Assembly: GCA_009746045.1 (NCBI GenBank) | Contig: RPFO01000876.1 | Coordinates: 1 to 64,000 of the forward strand | Direction of reading: 5' to 3' | Length of the DNA stretch: 64,000 bases | Source: Mesostigma viride | Lineage: Eukaryota > Streptophyta > Mesostigmatophyceae > Mesostigmatales > Mesostigmataceae | In this document: piece after piece, positions 43,919 to 53,577 of the stretch | Numbering within the stretch: position 1 is the first letter of the stretch | How the letters are laid out: the number at the start of each line of letters is the position of its first letter | Notes under the pieces: model-generated | The model's input: only the letters and a program-made list of their open reading frames with translations | The model's database searches: none | Told to the model about the DNA's origin: nothing | Position numbers and translations under genes: made by a program

Positions 43919-44817
43919 TAATTAATTAATTGATTAGACTCGTGCTCCCGTTGGGGAGTCACGGAGCATTAACCCCGATGGATGGATGGGTGGGTGCAAA
44001 CAGTCCTACCGGTCTAAGCTATTACATCAGCTACCTATGACATCTATCTAACGTACAGCAACTAACTACGACATCTATCTATACAGCATCACGTGGCCCT
44101 AGGGGAGCTGTCTGGCGTGCCTCCCGTGGGTTTGCACACGCGGGCGCTTCCCCACAGGGGGGGGCTCGTTGTCCTCTATGAGACTATGACTTGGGCCCAC
44201 TTGGCCTTGTCCATCATCTTCTTCCAAATCACGGAGAGGCCTAGGCCCCCCATGTCCTCTACTAGCTGTTCTTTGATGAAGGTGCGGGCCTTGCGGCGTC
44301 TAACGTCAGGGGGCCCGGCCCACGTCAGGAGGTGCCGGCGAGGCTGAGCTGGTCGCAGTCCTGCGGGGGGGCCACGTGAGGTGTCTACCTGGTTGGTGCG
44401 AGCTAGGTGCCCTACTAGCTGCAGGCGCCGCTGCTTAATGGTGCTGGTGATATATGGCATGCCCTGGTACAGGTCCTCATTGCAGACATGAGCAGCATAT
44501 CCTACTCTGAAAATGGAACGCAGCATGTTGGTGACCGCGCCGTCCAGCTTGCGGGCCAGGTTGGCGGTGAGGGTCCACGTCTCGGCCCCATACGTGAGAT
44601 CAGGAAGGACGAGGACCTTGAACAGGTCCTGTTTCTCGATCTTGCCCAGGGGCTTGCGCCACAGGGCCCGGTACTGGCGTAAAGCGTGCCAGGCGAGGGA
44701 GATGCGATGGTCCACATCAACCTCGCAGCTGGGGAGCAGGCTGCCCAGCAGCTTGACGCGGTCCCGATACAGGACTCGAGAGCCGTCGAGGAGATAGAGG
44801 GGTGGCGGTGAGTGGGT
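43919..44817 (-). pseudogene. LINE family A copy with TSD
   Basis: Reverse-oriented, 5'-truncated. The minus-strand ORF 44715-44176 encodes MDHRISLAWHALRQYRALWR, then YGAETWTLT, MLRSIFRVGYAAHVCNEDLY and LVGHLARTNQVDTS to KWAQVIVS. This is 179 residues intact, one of the best preserved. The tail is ATTAATTAATTAATT at 43919. Flanked by the 12-bp repeat GAGTTTGACAAT at 43907-43918 and 44818-44829. Confidence 0.93.
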
Positions 44818-44892
44818 GAGTTTGACAATGTGACAGTGCAGAGGAAAAAGCTGAACTGTGCCGATGGAAATGTGGAATCCTTCAGTATTAAT

Positions 44893-44975
44893 TAATTAAT
44901 GAGCGCGTGACTGCGTCACACGGGTGCCAATACAAAGCAAAGGAACCTTCAACCCCTATATATAATTAATTAATT
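44893..44975 (-). repeat. Repeat H end
   Basis: Reverse copy of the H 3' end: GTGACTGCGTCAC, GGGTGCCAATACAAAGCA, GGAACCTTCAACCCCTATA, framed by TTAATTAA runs. It is joined to an F end (GGAACATAACTCCGTTGGG). Confidence 0.75.
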
Positions 44976-45936
44976 AGGAACATAACTCCGTTGGGAGTAT
45001 CTGTAGCACATAGCCCAGAGCTTAACGAGAAAGAGCACGGCGGGGTTAGACCTGGTTACCGCCTTGCCGACCTGATTTATGCGGATGACACCACCCTCAT
45101 CGAGAGCCCCGAGCACATTCAGACCTGGCTGGACAGTCTGGGCCTGGAGGCGCGGGCGGTGGGGTTGGAGATTAGTGTCAAAACTGAGGCGATGGTGATT
45201 GGGGCCTCCAGTACACCACCGCTGCCGCGCCTGCTCGACGGGACGGAGGTCCCGTTCCGCGATCGCTTCAAGCTGTTGGGGAGTTGGCTTCCTGACACTG
45301 CCGACGATGTGGACACCCGCATCGGCCTGGCCTGGGCCAGGCTCCGTTCGCTCAACACCTACTGGCGCTCCAAGGGCCTGGGCGAGCACCGCAAGCGCAT
45401 GCTCTTCAAGGTCCTGGTCCTCACGGTGCTCACGTATGGCGCCGAGGCGTGGACAATCCCACCCAAACTGCATGGCAGCTAGGCTAGACGGCACGGTGTA
45501 CAGGATGCTCCGACAGGTCCTTAACGTAGGGTTTTCCGAGCGTCCGTCATCAGAGTCTTTGTTTCATGGCATGCCTCGTATTTCGGACGAGATTAGGCAG
45601 CGTAGGATAGCCGGCATTTGTAGGACACCTTGCTCGCACCAGCCAGGTCGACACCGCCCTTGGTCTGGCCGGCCCCCAGCGGCTTGGCCAGCCAGGGCGA
45701 CACATTCTGACCTGGCCTGGCCCCAAGGGCATTCCCAAAAGGGTAGGGAAACCTGTCACGAACTACATCCAGATGTTGCTGGACGACCTAGTGGTCCCAG
45801 CCCAGTTTGAGCACCGCATCCACTCTCTCTCCCGTCTTTGGACTGCCATGCAGGACGGCAAGACGCGGTGGCAGAAGATTGTCAAGGCGCACACGCCCGA
45901 CCCTGACATGGGCAAGCCCCCTCCCCCCAAGCGGAG

Positions 45937-47260
45937 CCGGGTCGGTCTGTACGCCGTACGGATGCGAAAAAATGCGGGATAAAGCATATTTTAGGCCTCC
46001 GCGTATTATACGCGTACTTTACTTCAGACTACGCGGTTTGGACTTCGAATTTTTCGGGGGTACCAGCGGGCACTGAGCGGGCACTGGCGCGGTGCCCCTG
46101 AGGTTTTGGGCGCGGCGCGCTCACTGCACAGTTGAGATTTTTACTACTAGAAGTAGATGCGTACAGTTCTTTTCATAAAGCGCAAGCCTTGCAAAATGTT
46201 TGGCCGGTAGGAGACAGCTAGGACTAGGTACATAACGCATAATAACAGTGTGCCAGCAATTAATGCCAGCTGTGCTACTGACGGTGTAATGCAATGTAGC
46301 GACGACGAGGCCAGTGCGACTATGCGACAGTGTGCAGCTATTTTCGATTTGCAGCCATGAAGAAGAAAGGGCCTGAATGGGATTTGGTTCTCGAGAAGAA
46401 AGAAGCAGTCACAGATTTTGTTAGTAACAAAACGCAGTTTGTGTCGAATACTGAGTTCTGCTCATTTTGCAACAAGAAGTTCTCATACGGGGCGGGGGCA
46501 ATCAGCGTATTCCGAGTCCGTGCACACTTTGCCGGAATCGCAGGGGAAGGGATGTTTCCCTGCGACAAAATTCCACCGAATATCCGGAGCAGGTTTCTCA
46601 GGATTGCTAACAACAAGTTGCAGAAGTCAGACGCCAAGAAGCAGCACAATTTGAACATGGCAATGGCGGAGATGGGAGGGGCTGCGCCGGCTGACTTGTC
46701 GTCGGTTCCCAGCAAAGGCCAGCTGAGCATCACCAAATGGCTGGTTCCCGTCGACGAGAAAGGTGTCCAGCTGCTGGCTGCCGAATTTTTTATCGAGAAC
46801 GGCATTGCCTTCAATGCGGCTGAGAGCGCCTCTTTCAAGCAGATGGTGGCCGGCATGATCCAGTACAAAGGAGGGCACGTCACCCCTCCTTCTCGGAAGT
46901 TGTGTCTTATGTCCTCTCATGCATTAATGATATAGTGGATGGCTTTCCTTACAATCAATTAATTAATTGATTCCTTACTATTCCCGTTGCAGCCTGCTCC
47001 CCCCTGCATTTAACAAATCATAATCAGATAGGATTCCAGGGCATAAATGGAAGATGTTAATAAATAAGCATATACACCAAATTTCAGTTGCAATAACTGC
47101 AGGACCATCATCAAGCGGAGCGTGCTAATTGGGTGACTGACAATTGGACCACAAAAACTGTCGCGTATTTTACCGCCACGTATTTTAAACCCCCCACGCG
47201 GTATTATACGCGTATTTTAGGTCCGCGTATTATACCCCGCACACGTATTTGCCAACCCGG
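45937..47260 (+). mobile_element. hAT-type DNA transposon (1324 bp), non-autonomous
   Basis: Termini are CCGGGTCGG at the left and CCAACCCGG at the right, an imperfect 9-bp terminal inverted repeat. Subterminal GTATTATACGCG(T) motifs occur near both ends in opposite orientation (46000-46017 and about 47190-47236). It is flanked by an 8-bp direct repeat AAGCGGAG at 45929-45936 and 47261-47268, the length typical of hAT. The interrupted LINE B coding (AAGCGGAG then GAGGCG) is intact in other B copies (13150). Only an N-terminal transposase piece is inside. Confidence 0.88.
46357..46935 (+). CDS. BED zinc-finger N-terminal fragment of a hAT transposase
   Basis: 192-residue ORF from ATG at 46357. 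BED-type finger: TEFCSFCNKKFSYGAGAISV then VRAHFAG, with the Cys pair and a His. A second half has SITKWLVP, a linker common in hAT proteins, and FFIENGIAFNAAESASFKQM followed by PPSRKL, the conserved start of the hAT transposase body. The RNase H-like catalytic domain and the C-terminal hATC dimer domain are absent. It could act as a DNA-binding repressor if expressed, or be an internally deleted remnant. Confidence 0.8.
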   Translation: MKKKGPEWDLVLEKKEAVTDFVSNKTQFVSNTEFCSFCNKKFSYGAGAISVFRVRAHFAGIAGEGMFPCDKIPPNIRSRFLRIANNKLQKSDAKKQHNLNMAMAEMGGAAPADLSSVPSKGQLSITKWLVPVDEKGVQLLAAEFFIENGIAFNAAESASFKQMVAGMIQYKGGHVTPPSRKLCLMSSHALMI

Positions 47261-47542
47261 AAGCGGAGGAGGCGTTTTGATGAGTAGTGTAGGATTTTCT
47301 AGACTAGATAGCTTAGAGTTAGGATAGTTCGATCACGCGGCTTCCCCCACCCCATCCATCATGAAATATGTGCTACATGACCTCCCCACGGAGGCATGTT
47401 ATAATTTAATTTAATTTAATTTAATTTAATTTAATGATCTCCCAACGGAGGCATGTCAGTATAATTTAATTTAATTTAATTTTAATGGCCCAGAGAAGGG
47501 GCATATGGCCTATCATACATTCTAAGCTACTTCCTGCAAGGC

Positions 47543-47698
47543 CCTATATATACATGTACAACAAGAGGGAGGGATGGCGCCCTAGCGAGCGTCTCACACT
47601 GCCACATGCAAGTGGGCAGGCCACAGAGCGCTCTCTCCGTGTAGCATGGCGCCGGGGTGCAACACTGTGGGTGCAATACAACCATGCAATACCATAGG
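47543..47698 (-). repeat. Repeat H, reversed, joined to LINE B
   Basis: CCCTATATATACATG, GAGGGAGGGATGGCGCCC, CACAGAGCGCTCTCTCCG, CTGTGGGTGCAATACAACC, ATGCAATACCATAGG: the H sequence in reverse. It is followed by ACATCCTTAACGTGCGCG and the family B RT ORF, the same junction as at 18075-18100. Confidence 0.8.
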
Positions 47699-47700
47699 AC

Positions 47701-48324
47701 ATCCTTAACGTGCGCGAACACGGCGGCGGTGGGACTGGCTACCGCCTGCATGTCCGACCTGATTTATGCGGATGATACCACCCTCATCGAGCGCCCCGAG
47801 CACATTCAGACCTGGCTGGACTGTCTGGCCGCTTGGAGGCGCGGGCGGTGGGGTACGGTGGAGATTAGCGTCAAAACTGAGGCGACGGTCATTGGGGCTA
47901 CTAGTCGCCCGCCGCTGCCGCGGCTGCTAGACGGGACGGAGGTCCCGTTCCGTGATCGCTTCAAACTGCTGGGGAGTATGTATGCTCCCCGACACCGCCG
48001 ACGATATGGACATCTGCATCGGCCTGGCCTGGGCTAGGCATCGTTCGCTCAAAAACTACTGGCACTCGAAAGACTTGGGCGAGCACCGCAAGCCAATGTT
48101 CTTCAAGGTCCTGGTCCTCACGGTGCTCACGTATGGCGCCGAGGCATGGACGCTCACGGACACACTGGCAGCCAATTAAGCTAGATGGCATGGTAACCAG
48201 GATGCTACGTCAGGCCCTGAATGTAGGGTTTCCCACACATAGGTCATTAGAATCTTTGTACTAGAGTATGCCTCGCATTTCGGACGAGATAAAACAGCGT
48301 AGGATAGCATTTGTAGGACATCTT
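47701..48324 (+). pseudogene. LINE family B fragment, 3' end replaced by ORF1
   Basis: Encodes SDLIYADDTTLIERPEHIQT, DGTEVPFRDRFKLLGSM and, after frame changes, VLVLTVLTYGAEAWTLTDTL. Near 48300 the family B coding RQRRIAFVGHLAR is cut and continues directly as the C-terminal ORF1 block at 48325. Confidence 0.82.
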
Positions 48325-48505
48325 GCACGACCTCACCTGGACGCTGGATGACGACCTCAGCCCCGCTCAGCAACAGCAGTGACGCGACCTGTGGCCGGAA
48401 TACCTCCGCCATAAGCAGGACCCCCAGAAGCCCAAGGTGTACTGGAGGGGCGGGGACCTGATGATCAACCACAAGATGTGGACGCCCCCAGCGGGATAGA
48501 ATAGC
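48325..48505 (+). pseudogene. LINE ORF1-type fragment fused to LINE B
   Basis: Reads LDDDLSPAQQQQ, a TGA, RDLWPEYLRHKQDPQKPKVY, WRGGDLMINHKMWTPPAG and a stop. Closest to the copy at 31195. The join to family B falls at a short shared string near CTTGCACGACC, suggesting template switching or end joining. Confidence 0.75.
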
Positions 48506-48673
48506 AATAGCCCTAGCTTGTATCCATTGGAGTCACTGCCGCTAAGGCAGCCATGCTTAGAATGTTTGCCTAGCTGTGCCAACATACCTAGTCACGTGCC
48601 GCCAACGCCGGCACGGTACATTAACCAGCCATAGCCTTAGCCTAGTCTTCGTACAGCCATGCTACGCCCTGGC

Positions 48674-48770
48674 TATTCTGATTTGGCACGCCGCAAAGGT
48701 GAAAACCATTTGCGTGCAGTGCCGGTCCGCGGAAAACGCGGAAAAACGTGATCTGCGAATGAATATGGCT
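48674..48770 (+). repeat. Dispersed repeat I, copy 1
   Basis: ATTCTGATTTGGCACGCCGC, AAAACCATTTGCG, CAGTGCCGGTCCGCGGAAAA and CGTGATCTGCGAATGAAT. It recurs at 53497-53577 with a 12-bp gap. In both places it lies close to an ORF1 fragment. Nature unknown. Confidence 0.8.
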
Positions 48771-48888
48771 ATGTTCAGATTACTTGCCCACGCTACTTGT
48801 TATGCCACGCTCACATGGGTCTTATTGCACCCACAGTTTGCCGGATCGTTAGCATGTCCTTTTTTAGCTAGCGCGCCCGAATGCAGCT

Positions 48889-48962
48889 GTGGCATGCCTT
48901 TGGTACTTAGTAAGTAAGTAACTGAAGTAAGTACTTGCGTGTCATGCGCAAAGGCATGCCAC
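48889..48962. repeat. 13-bp inverted repeat with GTAAGTAA core
   Basis: Perfect arms GTGGCATGCCTTT (48889-48901) and AAAGGCATGCCAC (48950-48962) around a 48-nt core rich in TAAGTAAGTA. Possibly a small MITE or a structured element. The surrounding 48771-49159 shows no gene. Confidence 0.75.
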
Positions 48963-49159
48963 TGACGGAGTACTAGTTATGCTAATCTCATTAGAAAATA
49001 ATTACTCAAAAGTTTAAACAAATATCGTCTGCATCATCTTCCTTTGGCATGAAGGAGACTGGTGGTCTCTGCCCTTTCTCCTGTTGTGCACACACTTCGG
49101 TGCTCCGTGACTCCCCAACGGGAGTACGTGTTTGATTAATCTTGCTCGCACCAGTCAGG

Positions 49160-49437
49160 TAGACACTCCCGGCCAGTTAGGCTCGAAACACACGCCCTGA
49201 TCAAGCAAGCTGTTTCCGGCCCCACCGTCTATTCTGATCCCCCACCGTCTAGGTCATCTAGTCGCTCTACACGTAAGCCAGCCATAATTTCAATGCACAA
49301 GGATACACATTTCCATCACCATTCATCTTCATCATCCTGAACGACTCGAACACGCAGACAAGATAACGGCAGGCTCGAGCTACCATGGTCCGGATTCTCC
49401 CGATTTCTGGCCTGCGCTGGTTGTCTCCTTGATAATT
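49160..49437 (+). mobile_element. Repeat D copy
   Basis: Starts at CACTCCCGGCCAGTTAGGC, contains GTCTAGGTCATCTAGTCGC twice in part, and ends GCTGGTTGTCTCCTTGATA. The truncated start and constant end agree with 5' truncation. A second D copy follows immediately. Confidence 0.82.
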
Positions 49438-49784
49438 TCAATGCACAATTAATTAATTAATTAATTAATTAATTAATTAATTAATTAATTAATTAGACTC
49501 GTGCTCCCGTTGTTGGGGAGTCACGGAGCATTAACCCCGATGGATGGATGGATGGGTGCAAACAGTCCTACCGGTCTAATCTATCTACATCGGCTACATA
49601 CTACATCTATCTAAAAAAAAAATCAATGCACAAGGCTAAAAAATCAATGCACAAGGCTACACATTTCCATCACCATTCATATTCATCATCCTGAACGACT
49701 CGAACACGCGGACAAGATAACGGCAAGCTCGAGCTACCATGGTCCGGATTCTCCCGATTTCTGGCCTGCGCTGGTTGTCTCCTT
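49434..49784 (+). mobile_element. Second repeat D copy, twice interrupted by LINE A
   Basis: Begins TAATTTCAATGCACAA and resumes at 49623 after a small LINE A copy. A 22-bp string with AATCAATGCACAAGGCTA is then tandemly duplicated (49616-49659). It ends GGTTGTCTCCTT at 49784, where a larger LINE A copy is inserted. The last bases of D (GATATA) reappear at 51321. Confidence 0.8.
49449..49622 (-). mobile_element. LINE family A, 174-bp 3' copy with TSD
   Basis: Only a long TTAATTAA tail, the ACTCCC/GGGAG hairpin region, three CATC units and the start of the 3' UTR. Flanked by TCAATGCACAA at 49438-49448 and 49623-49633. The tail is unusually long, about 13 TTAA units. Confidence 0.9.
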
Positions 49785-51308
49785 AATTAATTAATTAATT
49801 GATTAGACTCGTGTACCCGTTGGGGAGTCACGGAGCATTAACCCCGATGGATGGATAGGTGGGTGCAAACAGTCCTACCGGTCTAAGCTATTACATCAGC
49901 TACCTACGACATCTATCTAACAGCATTCTAACTACAACATCTATGTAGACAGCCTCACGTGGCCCTAGGGGAGCTGTCTGGCGTGCCTCCCATGGGTTTG
50001 CACACGCGGGCGCTTCCCCACAGGGGGGGGCTCGTTGTCCTCTATGAGACTATGACTTGGGCCCACTTGGCCTTGTCCATCATCTTCTTCCAAATCACGG
50101 AGAGGCCTAGGCCCCCCATGTCCTCTACTAGCTGTTCTTTGATGAAGGTGCGGGCCTTGCGGCGTCTAACGTCAGGGGGCCCGGCCCACGTCAGGAGGTG
50201 CCGGCCAGGCTGAGCTGGTCGCAGTCCTGCGGGGGGGCCACGTGAGGTGTCTACCTGGTCTGGGCGAGCTAGGTGCCCTACTAGCTGCAGGCGTCGCTGC
50301 TTAATGGTGCTGGTGATATATGGCATGCCCTGGTACAGGTCCTCATTGCGGACATGAGCAGCATATCCTACTCTGAAAATGGAACGCAGCATGTTGGTGA
50401 CCGCGCCGTCCAGCTTGCGGGCCAGGTTGGCGGTGAGGGTCCACGTCTCGGCCCCATACGTGAGAACAGGAAGGACGAGGACCTTGAAAAGGTCCTGTTT
50501 CTCGATCTTGCCCAGGGGCTTGCGCCACAGGGCCCGGTACTGGCGTAAAGCGTGCCAGGCGAGGGAGATGCGATGGTCCACATCAACCTCGCAGCTGGGG
50601 AGCAGGCTGCCCAGCAGCTTGACGCGGTCCCGATACAGGACTCGAGAGCCGTCGAGGAGATGAGGGGTGGCGGTGAGTGGGTGAGCCCAACCGCCAGGGC
50701 CTCTGTCTTCTTGCTGACCTCAAGCTCCACTGCACGGGCCTCGATAGCCAGGCAGTCAAGCCATGTCTGCACGTGTCCAGTGTCCTCGAAGAGGGTGGTG
50801 TCGTCTGCGTAGATGATGTCTGCCAGCCGAATCTCCGTGTCCGCTCCGCCATGCCAGAATTTTGTTTGCAACCTGCACCCCTGGTTCCCTATGTACCCAC
50901 GATGCAGGCAAATCGCTTGTGCGCCTGAATCATTACGTATTCGACCACAATAATGAACAGGTAGGGCGACAGCACGCAGCCCTGCCACACACCCTTCTGT
51001 TAAGGGCATGGTGGCGTGGTCCCGTAAGAAGTGCGCACCGAAGTGGTGGACCCTTCATACAGGTTGCGGATGACAGCAATAAGGGGGCGGGGGATCCGGA
51101 ACAGCTCGAGGATGTCCCAAAGCGCAGGCCAGAAAACCGAATCGAAGGCTTTGATGAAGTCGACACCAGCACAAGGTGCAAAGGGGACTCACCAGGCTGA
51201 AGGTGTTGCAGTTCCTCCACCAGTCGGCGAGTAGCGAAGAGCGCCTGTACTGTGTTGCGACCTGAACGGAAGCCGTGCTGAGTCTCGCTGAGGTGACCGT
51301 CCAGGGCC
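49785..51308 (-). pseudogene. LINE family A copy with RT catalytic region and TSD
   Basis: Reverse oriented. Minus-strand reading gives HLSETQHGFRSGRNTVQALF, then a frame with PLTEGCVAGL and IIYADDTTLFEDTGHVQTWL (YADD box), then the intact 179-residue C-terminal ORF 50581-50042 (MDHRISLAWHALRQYRALWR to KWAQVIVS). Frameshifts near the catalytic box inactivate it. Flanked by the 12-bp repeat GGTTGTCTCCTT at 49773-49784 and 51309-51320, which is the end of a D repeat. Confidence 0.92.
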
Positions 51309-51708
51309 GGTTGTCTCCTTGATATAGTCACTGCCGGGGGATATAATCCTCATCTGAGCTGTCCTCTATTGTAAGGGCAGACGAGGCGGTAGTGTAGCGG
51401 CTATCCTCAGGCAATAATCTCCACCTGAGGACTTGAATTGAATTGAATTGAATTGTAACATAACTCCGTTGGGAGTATATGTAGCACATAGCCCTTGAGA
51501 GGGGGCATATGGCCTATCATACATCCTAAGCTACTTCCTGCAAGGGTGGGGATGTAAAGGACCCTTGCTCTAGGTGCACCAGGGCACGTGCATCCCCATG
51601 ATCTTCAAGCTATGCCCAGCGAAGGGGGAGCCTGTCATGGGGGGGAAGATCAGCATAGCTATACAATAATAAATAGCTATAATAAATAGCTATATAATAA
51701 AAGTGATG

Positions 51709-52053
51709 ACTGACTAGCTAGACCTTTTCAGTGGTTTTCCATTTGCGGGTATTTCCTCGTAAATGGTGGGAGAGCGATCGCAGCAATGGTGCTCACCACT
51801 AGACACTCCCGGCCAGTTAGGCTCGAAACACACGCCCTGATCAAGCATGCTGTTTCCGGCCCCACCGTCTAGGTCATCTAGTCGCTCCACACGTAAGCCA
51901 GCCATAATTTTAATGCACAAGGATACACATTTCCATCACCATTCATCTTCATCATCCTGAACGACTCGAAAACGCGGAAAAGATAACGGCAGGCTCGAGC
52001 TACCATGGTCCGGATTCTCCCGATTTCTGGCCTGCGCTGGTTGTCTCTTTGAT
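51709..52053 (+). mobile_element. Repeat D copy inside F
   Basis: GTGATGACTGACTAGCTAG, TTTTCAGTGGTTTTCC, CACTCCCGGCCAGTTAGGC, TTCATCATCCTGAACGAC and the end GGTTGTCTCTTTGATA. An AT-rich stretch with two AATAAATAGCTAT units (51668-51700) precedes it. F sequence on both sides shares ATACAA. Confidence 0.82.
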
Positions 52054-52125
52054 ACAAAGAAGCTAGGGCATGGCGTCTCAGCAGAGACGGGTACTCCCTG
52101 CATGGGCACAGCATAACTAAATAAA

Positions 52126-52436
52126 TAAATTAATTAATTAGACTCGTGCTCCCGTTGGGGAGTCACGGAGCATTAACCCCGATGGATGGATGGATGGGTG
52201 CAAACAGTCCTACCGGTCTAATCTATCCACATTGGCTAAATACTACATCTATCTAACAGCATTCTAACTACAACATCTGTCTAGGCAGCCGCACGCTGCC
52301 CTAGGGGAGCTATCTGGCGTGCCTCCCATGGGATTGCACACGCGGGCGCTTCCCCACTGGGGGGGGCTCGTTGTCCTCTATGACCTGGGCCCACTTGGCC
52401 TTGTCCATCATCTTCTTCCAAATCACGGAGATTATT
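52126..52436 (-). mobile_element. LINE family A, 311-bp 3' copy with TSD
   Basis: Tail AATTAATTAATTA, hairpin region, three to four CATC units, 3' UTR, and the last codons of the RT ORF, ending inside the VIWKKMMDKAKW-coding region. Flanked by the 12-bp repeat TAACTAAATAAA at 52114-52125 and 52437-52448. Confidence 0.93.
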
Positions 52437-52596
52437 TAACTAAATAAAGCTAGGCATCATCTGGAGTGTGGCTCATCATAGGCACACATGTACATGATTA
52501 AATAAAGCGCGTGGCTTAGCTGGGATAGTGCCTCTAGGAGGCGTACATGCACATGGCCACGGTCTATCTATTCTACACTACTACTGCTGTATTCCC

Positions 52597-53202
52597 CTAA
52601 GCTGGGGCGTCTGGAGTCGCTGGGGCCGCGGGGGTCGCCTGCCAGGGCTTGTGGCCGACGTAGATGGCCGCCCCCTTCCAGTACACCGGCTGCCCCGCCT
52701 TGGTCTGCCGGAGCTGGAGGTAGGTCGGCCATAGCTCCCGTCGCCGTTGTTGCTGCGCCAGGGTCAAGTCGTCGTCAAGGGTGAAGAGAGTCTTCTCGAG
52801 CCGCTTGCGGCGTCGGAGAAAAGAAATCTTGTCCGCCGGGGTCTTAAAGGTGAGAAGGAGCGGGGGCGCCCCTGCCTTACCCCGCGCGCGGGGAAGGCGG
52901 TGGGCGACCAGGTCGATCTCACCATTAAGACCCATGCGACCAAGGATTTCTCTCTCAAAGGCACGCGCAAGCTTCTCGGAATTCTCACCTTCCTCCATCT
53001 TGAGATTCTTGACAATGACGTTGAGGCTGCGCTTGGCGAGCTCGGCCTCCTCGCGGAGGTCAAGCGTCTGCCGTTGAAGCTGGGCTGCGACGGCGGAGGT
53101 GGTGGAGGTGGTGTGTTGCTTAAGCATGTCCGCCCAGGTGGTGATGGCAGGAGCATCGCCGGCCAGGCCAGCCGGGGCTGGCTTGGCGGCAATGTCCTTC
53201 AC
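52597..53202 (-). CDS. LINE ORF1-type protein, C-terminal region intact
   Basis: A 201-codon open frame continuous over the conserved region: KDIAAKPAPAGLAGDAPAIT, RSLNVIVKNLKMEEGENSEK (start of an RRM-like fold), REILGRMGLNGEIDLVAHRL, LLTFKTPADKISFLRRRKRL, LDDDLTLAQQQRRRELWPTY, then a C-terminus with YWKGAAIYVGHKPW and an Ala/Pro tail. ORF1 proteins of non-LTR elements bind element RNA and assist priming. Upstream codons (53203-53370) are frameshifted and Pro/Thr-rich, so the copy as a whole is probably dead. Confidence 0.75.
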   Translation of the reverse strand: MKDIAAKPAPAGLAGDAPAITTWADMLKQHTTSTTSAVAAQLQRQTLDLREEAELAKRSLNVIVKNLKMEEGENSEKLARAFEREILGRMGLNGEIDLVAHRLPRARGKAGAPPLLLTFKTPADKISFLRRRKRLEKTLFTLDDDLTLAQQQRRRELWPTYLQLRQTKAGQPVYWKGAAIYVGHKPWQATPAAPATPDAPA

Positions 53203-53496
53203 CGCCTGGGCGGTGAGGCCTGCGGTGTTCTGCAGAACCTCGATAGCAATGGCTGGTCGATGTCGCGGAGCTGGGCGGTGATGGAGTCGGTGGAGGCGAA
53301 GGGGGGGGGGGGTGGAGGCGAGGAGGGCGGCGGTGGCGGTGGACTTCGGTGGACCTGAGGACTTCTGCCCTACATTCTACCAATGGGCCGCGGGGAGAAC
53401 AGGAGCATGCCCCACAGGAAGGTGCTTATCGCAGACGGCAGCCCATTTCTCCGTGTCTATCATGCGTGCGCGGAGTGCATTACACTGAGGCAACAT

Positions 53497-53577
53497 ATTC
53501 TGATTTGGCACGCCGCAAAGGTGAAGACCATTTGCGTTCAGTGCCGGTCCGCGGAAAACGCGATCTGCAAATGAATC
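53497..53577 (+). repeat. Dispersed repeat I, copy 2
   Basis: Matches 48674-48770 over ATTCTGATTTGGCACGCCGC, GACCATTTGCGTTCAGTGCC and GGTCCGCGGAAAACGCGATC. It is followed by GGAATCGAACTGGGGAC, a tRNA B-box-like string on the other strand. Confidence 0.75.

Larger units (their letters stand above)
45021..47487 (+). pseudogene. LINE family B copy, split by a hAT element
   Basis: 5'-truncated just before the RT catalytic box. 45021-45482 encodes YRLADLIYADDTTLIESPEH, LLGSWLPDTADDVDTRIGLA and LTVLTYGAEAWTIP; a frame change follows, then ISDEIRQRR and GHSQKGRETCHEL. The element is interrupted at 45937-47260. 3' end 47269-47487 has the hairpin CCTCC-CCAC-GGAGG and an ATTTAATTTAA tail with a partial repeat of it. 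Flanked by GCCCAGAG at 45013-45020 and 47488-47495, inside an F repeat. Confidence 0.9.
51455..53370 (-). mobile_element. ORF1/F element copy 2, interrupted by D and LINE A
   Basis: On the plus strand: F end with GTAACATAACTCCGTTGGG, GGGGCATATGGCC and CTTGCTCTAGGTGC (51455-51665), a repeat D insertion (about 51671-52053, flanked by ATACAA), F again to 52125, a LINE A insertion (52126-52436), the F-ORF1 junction (CTAGGCATCATCTGGAGTG), and the ORF1 remnant. The same order without these insertions occurs at 13505-15442. An AATTG repeat (51432-51455) may be its tail. Confidence 0.8.
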
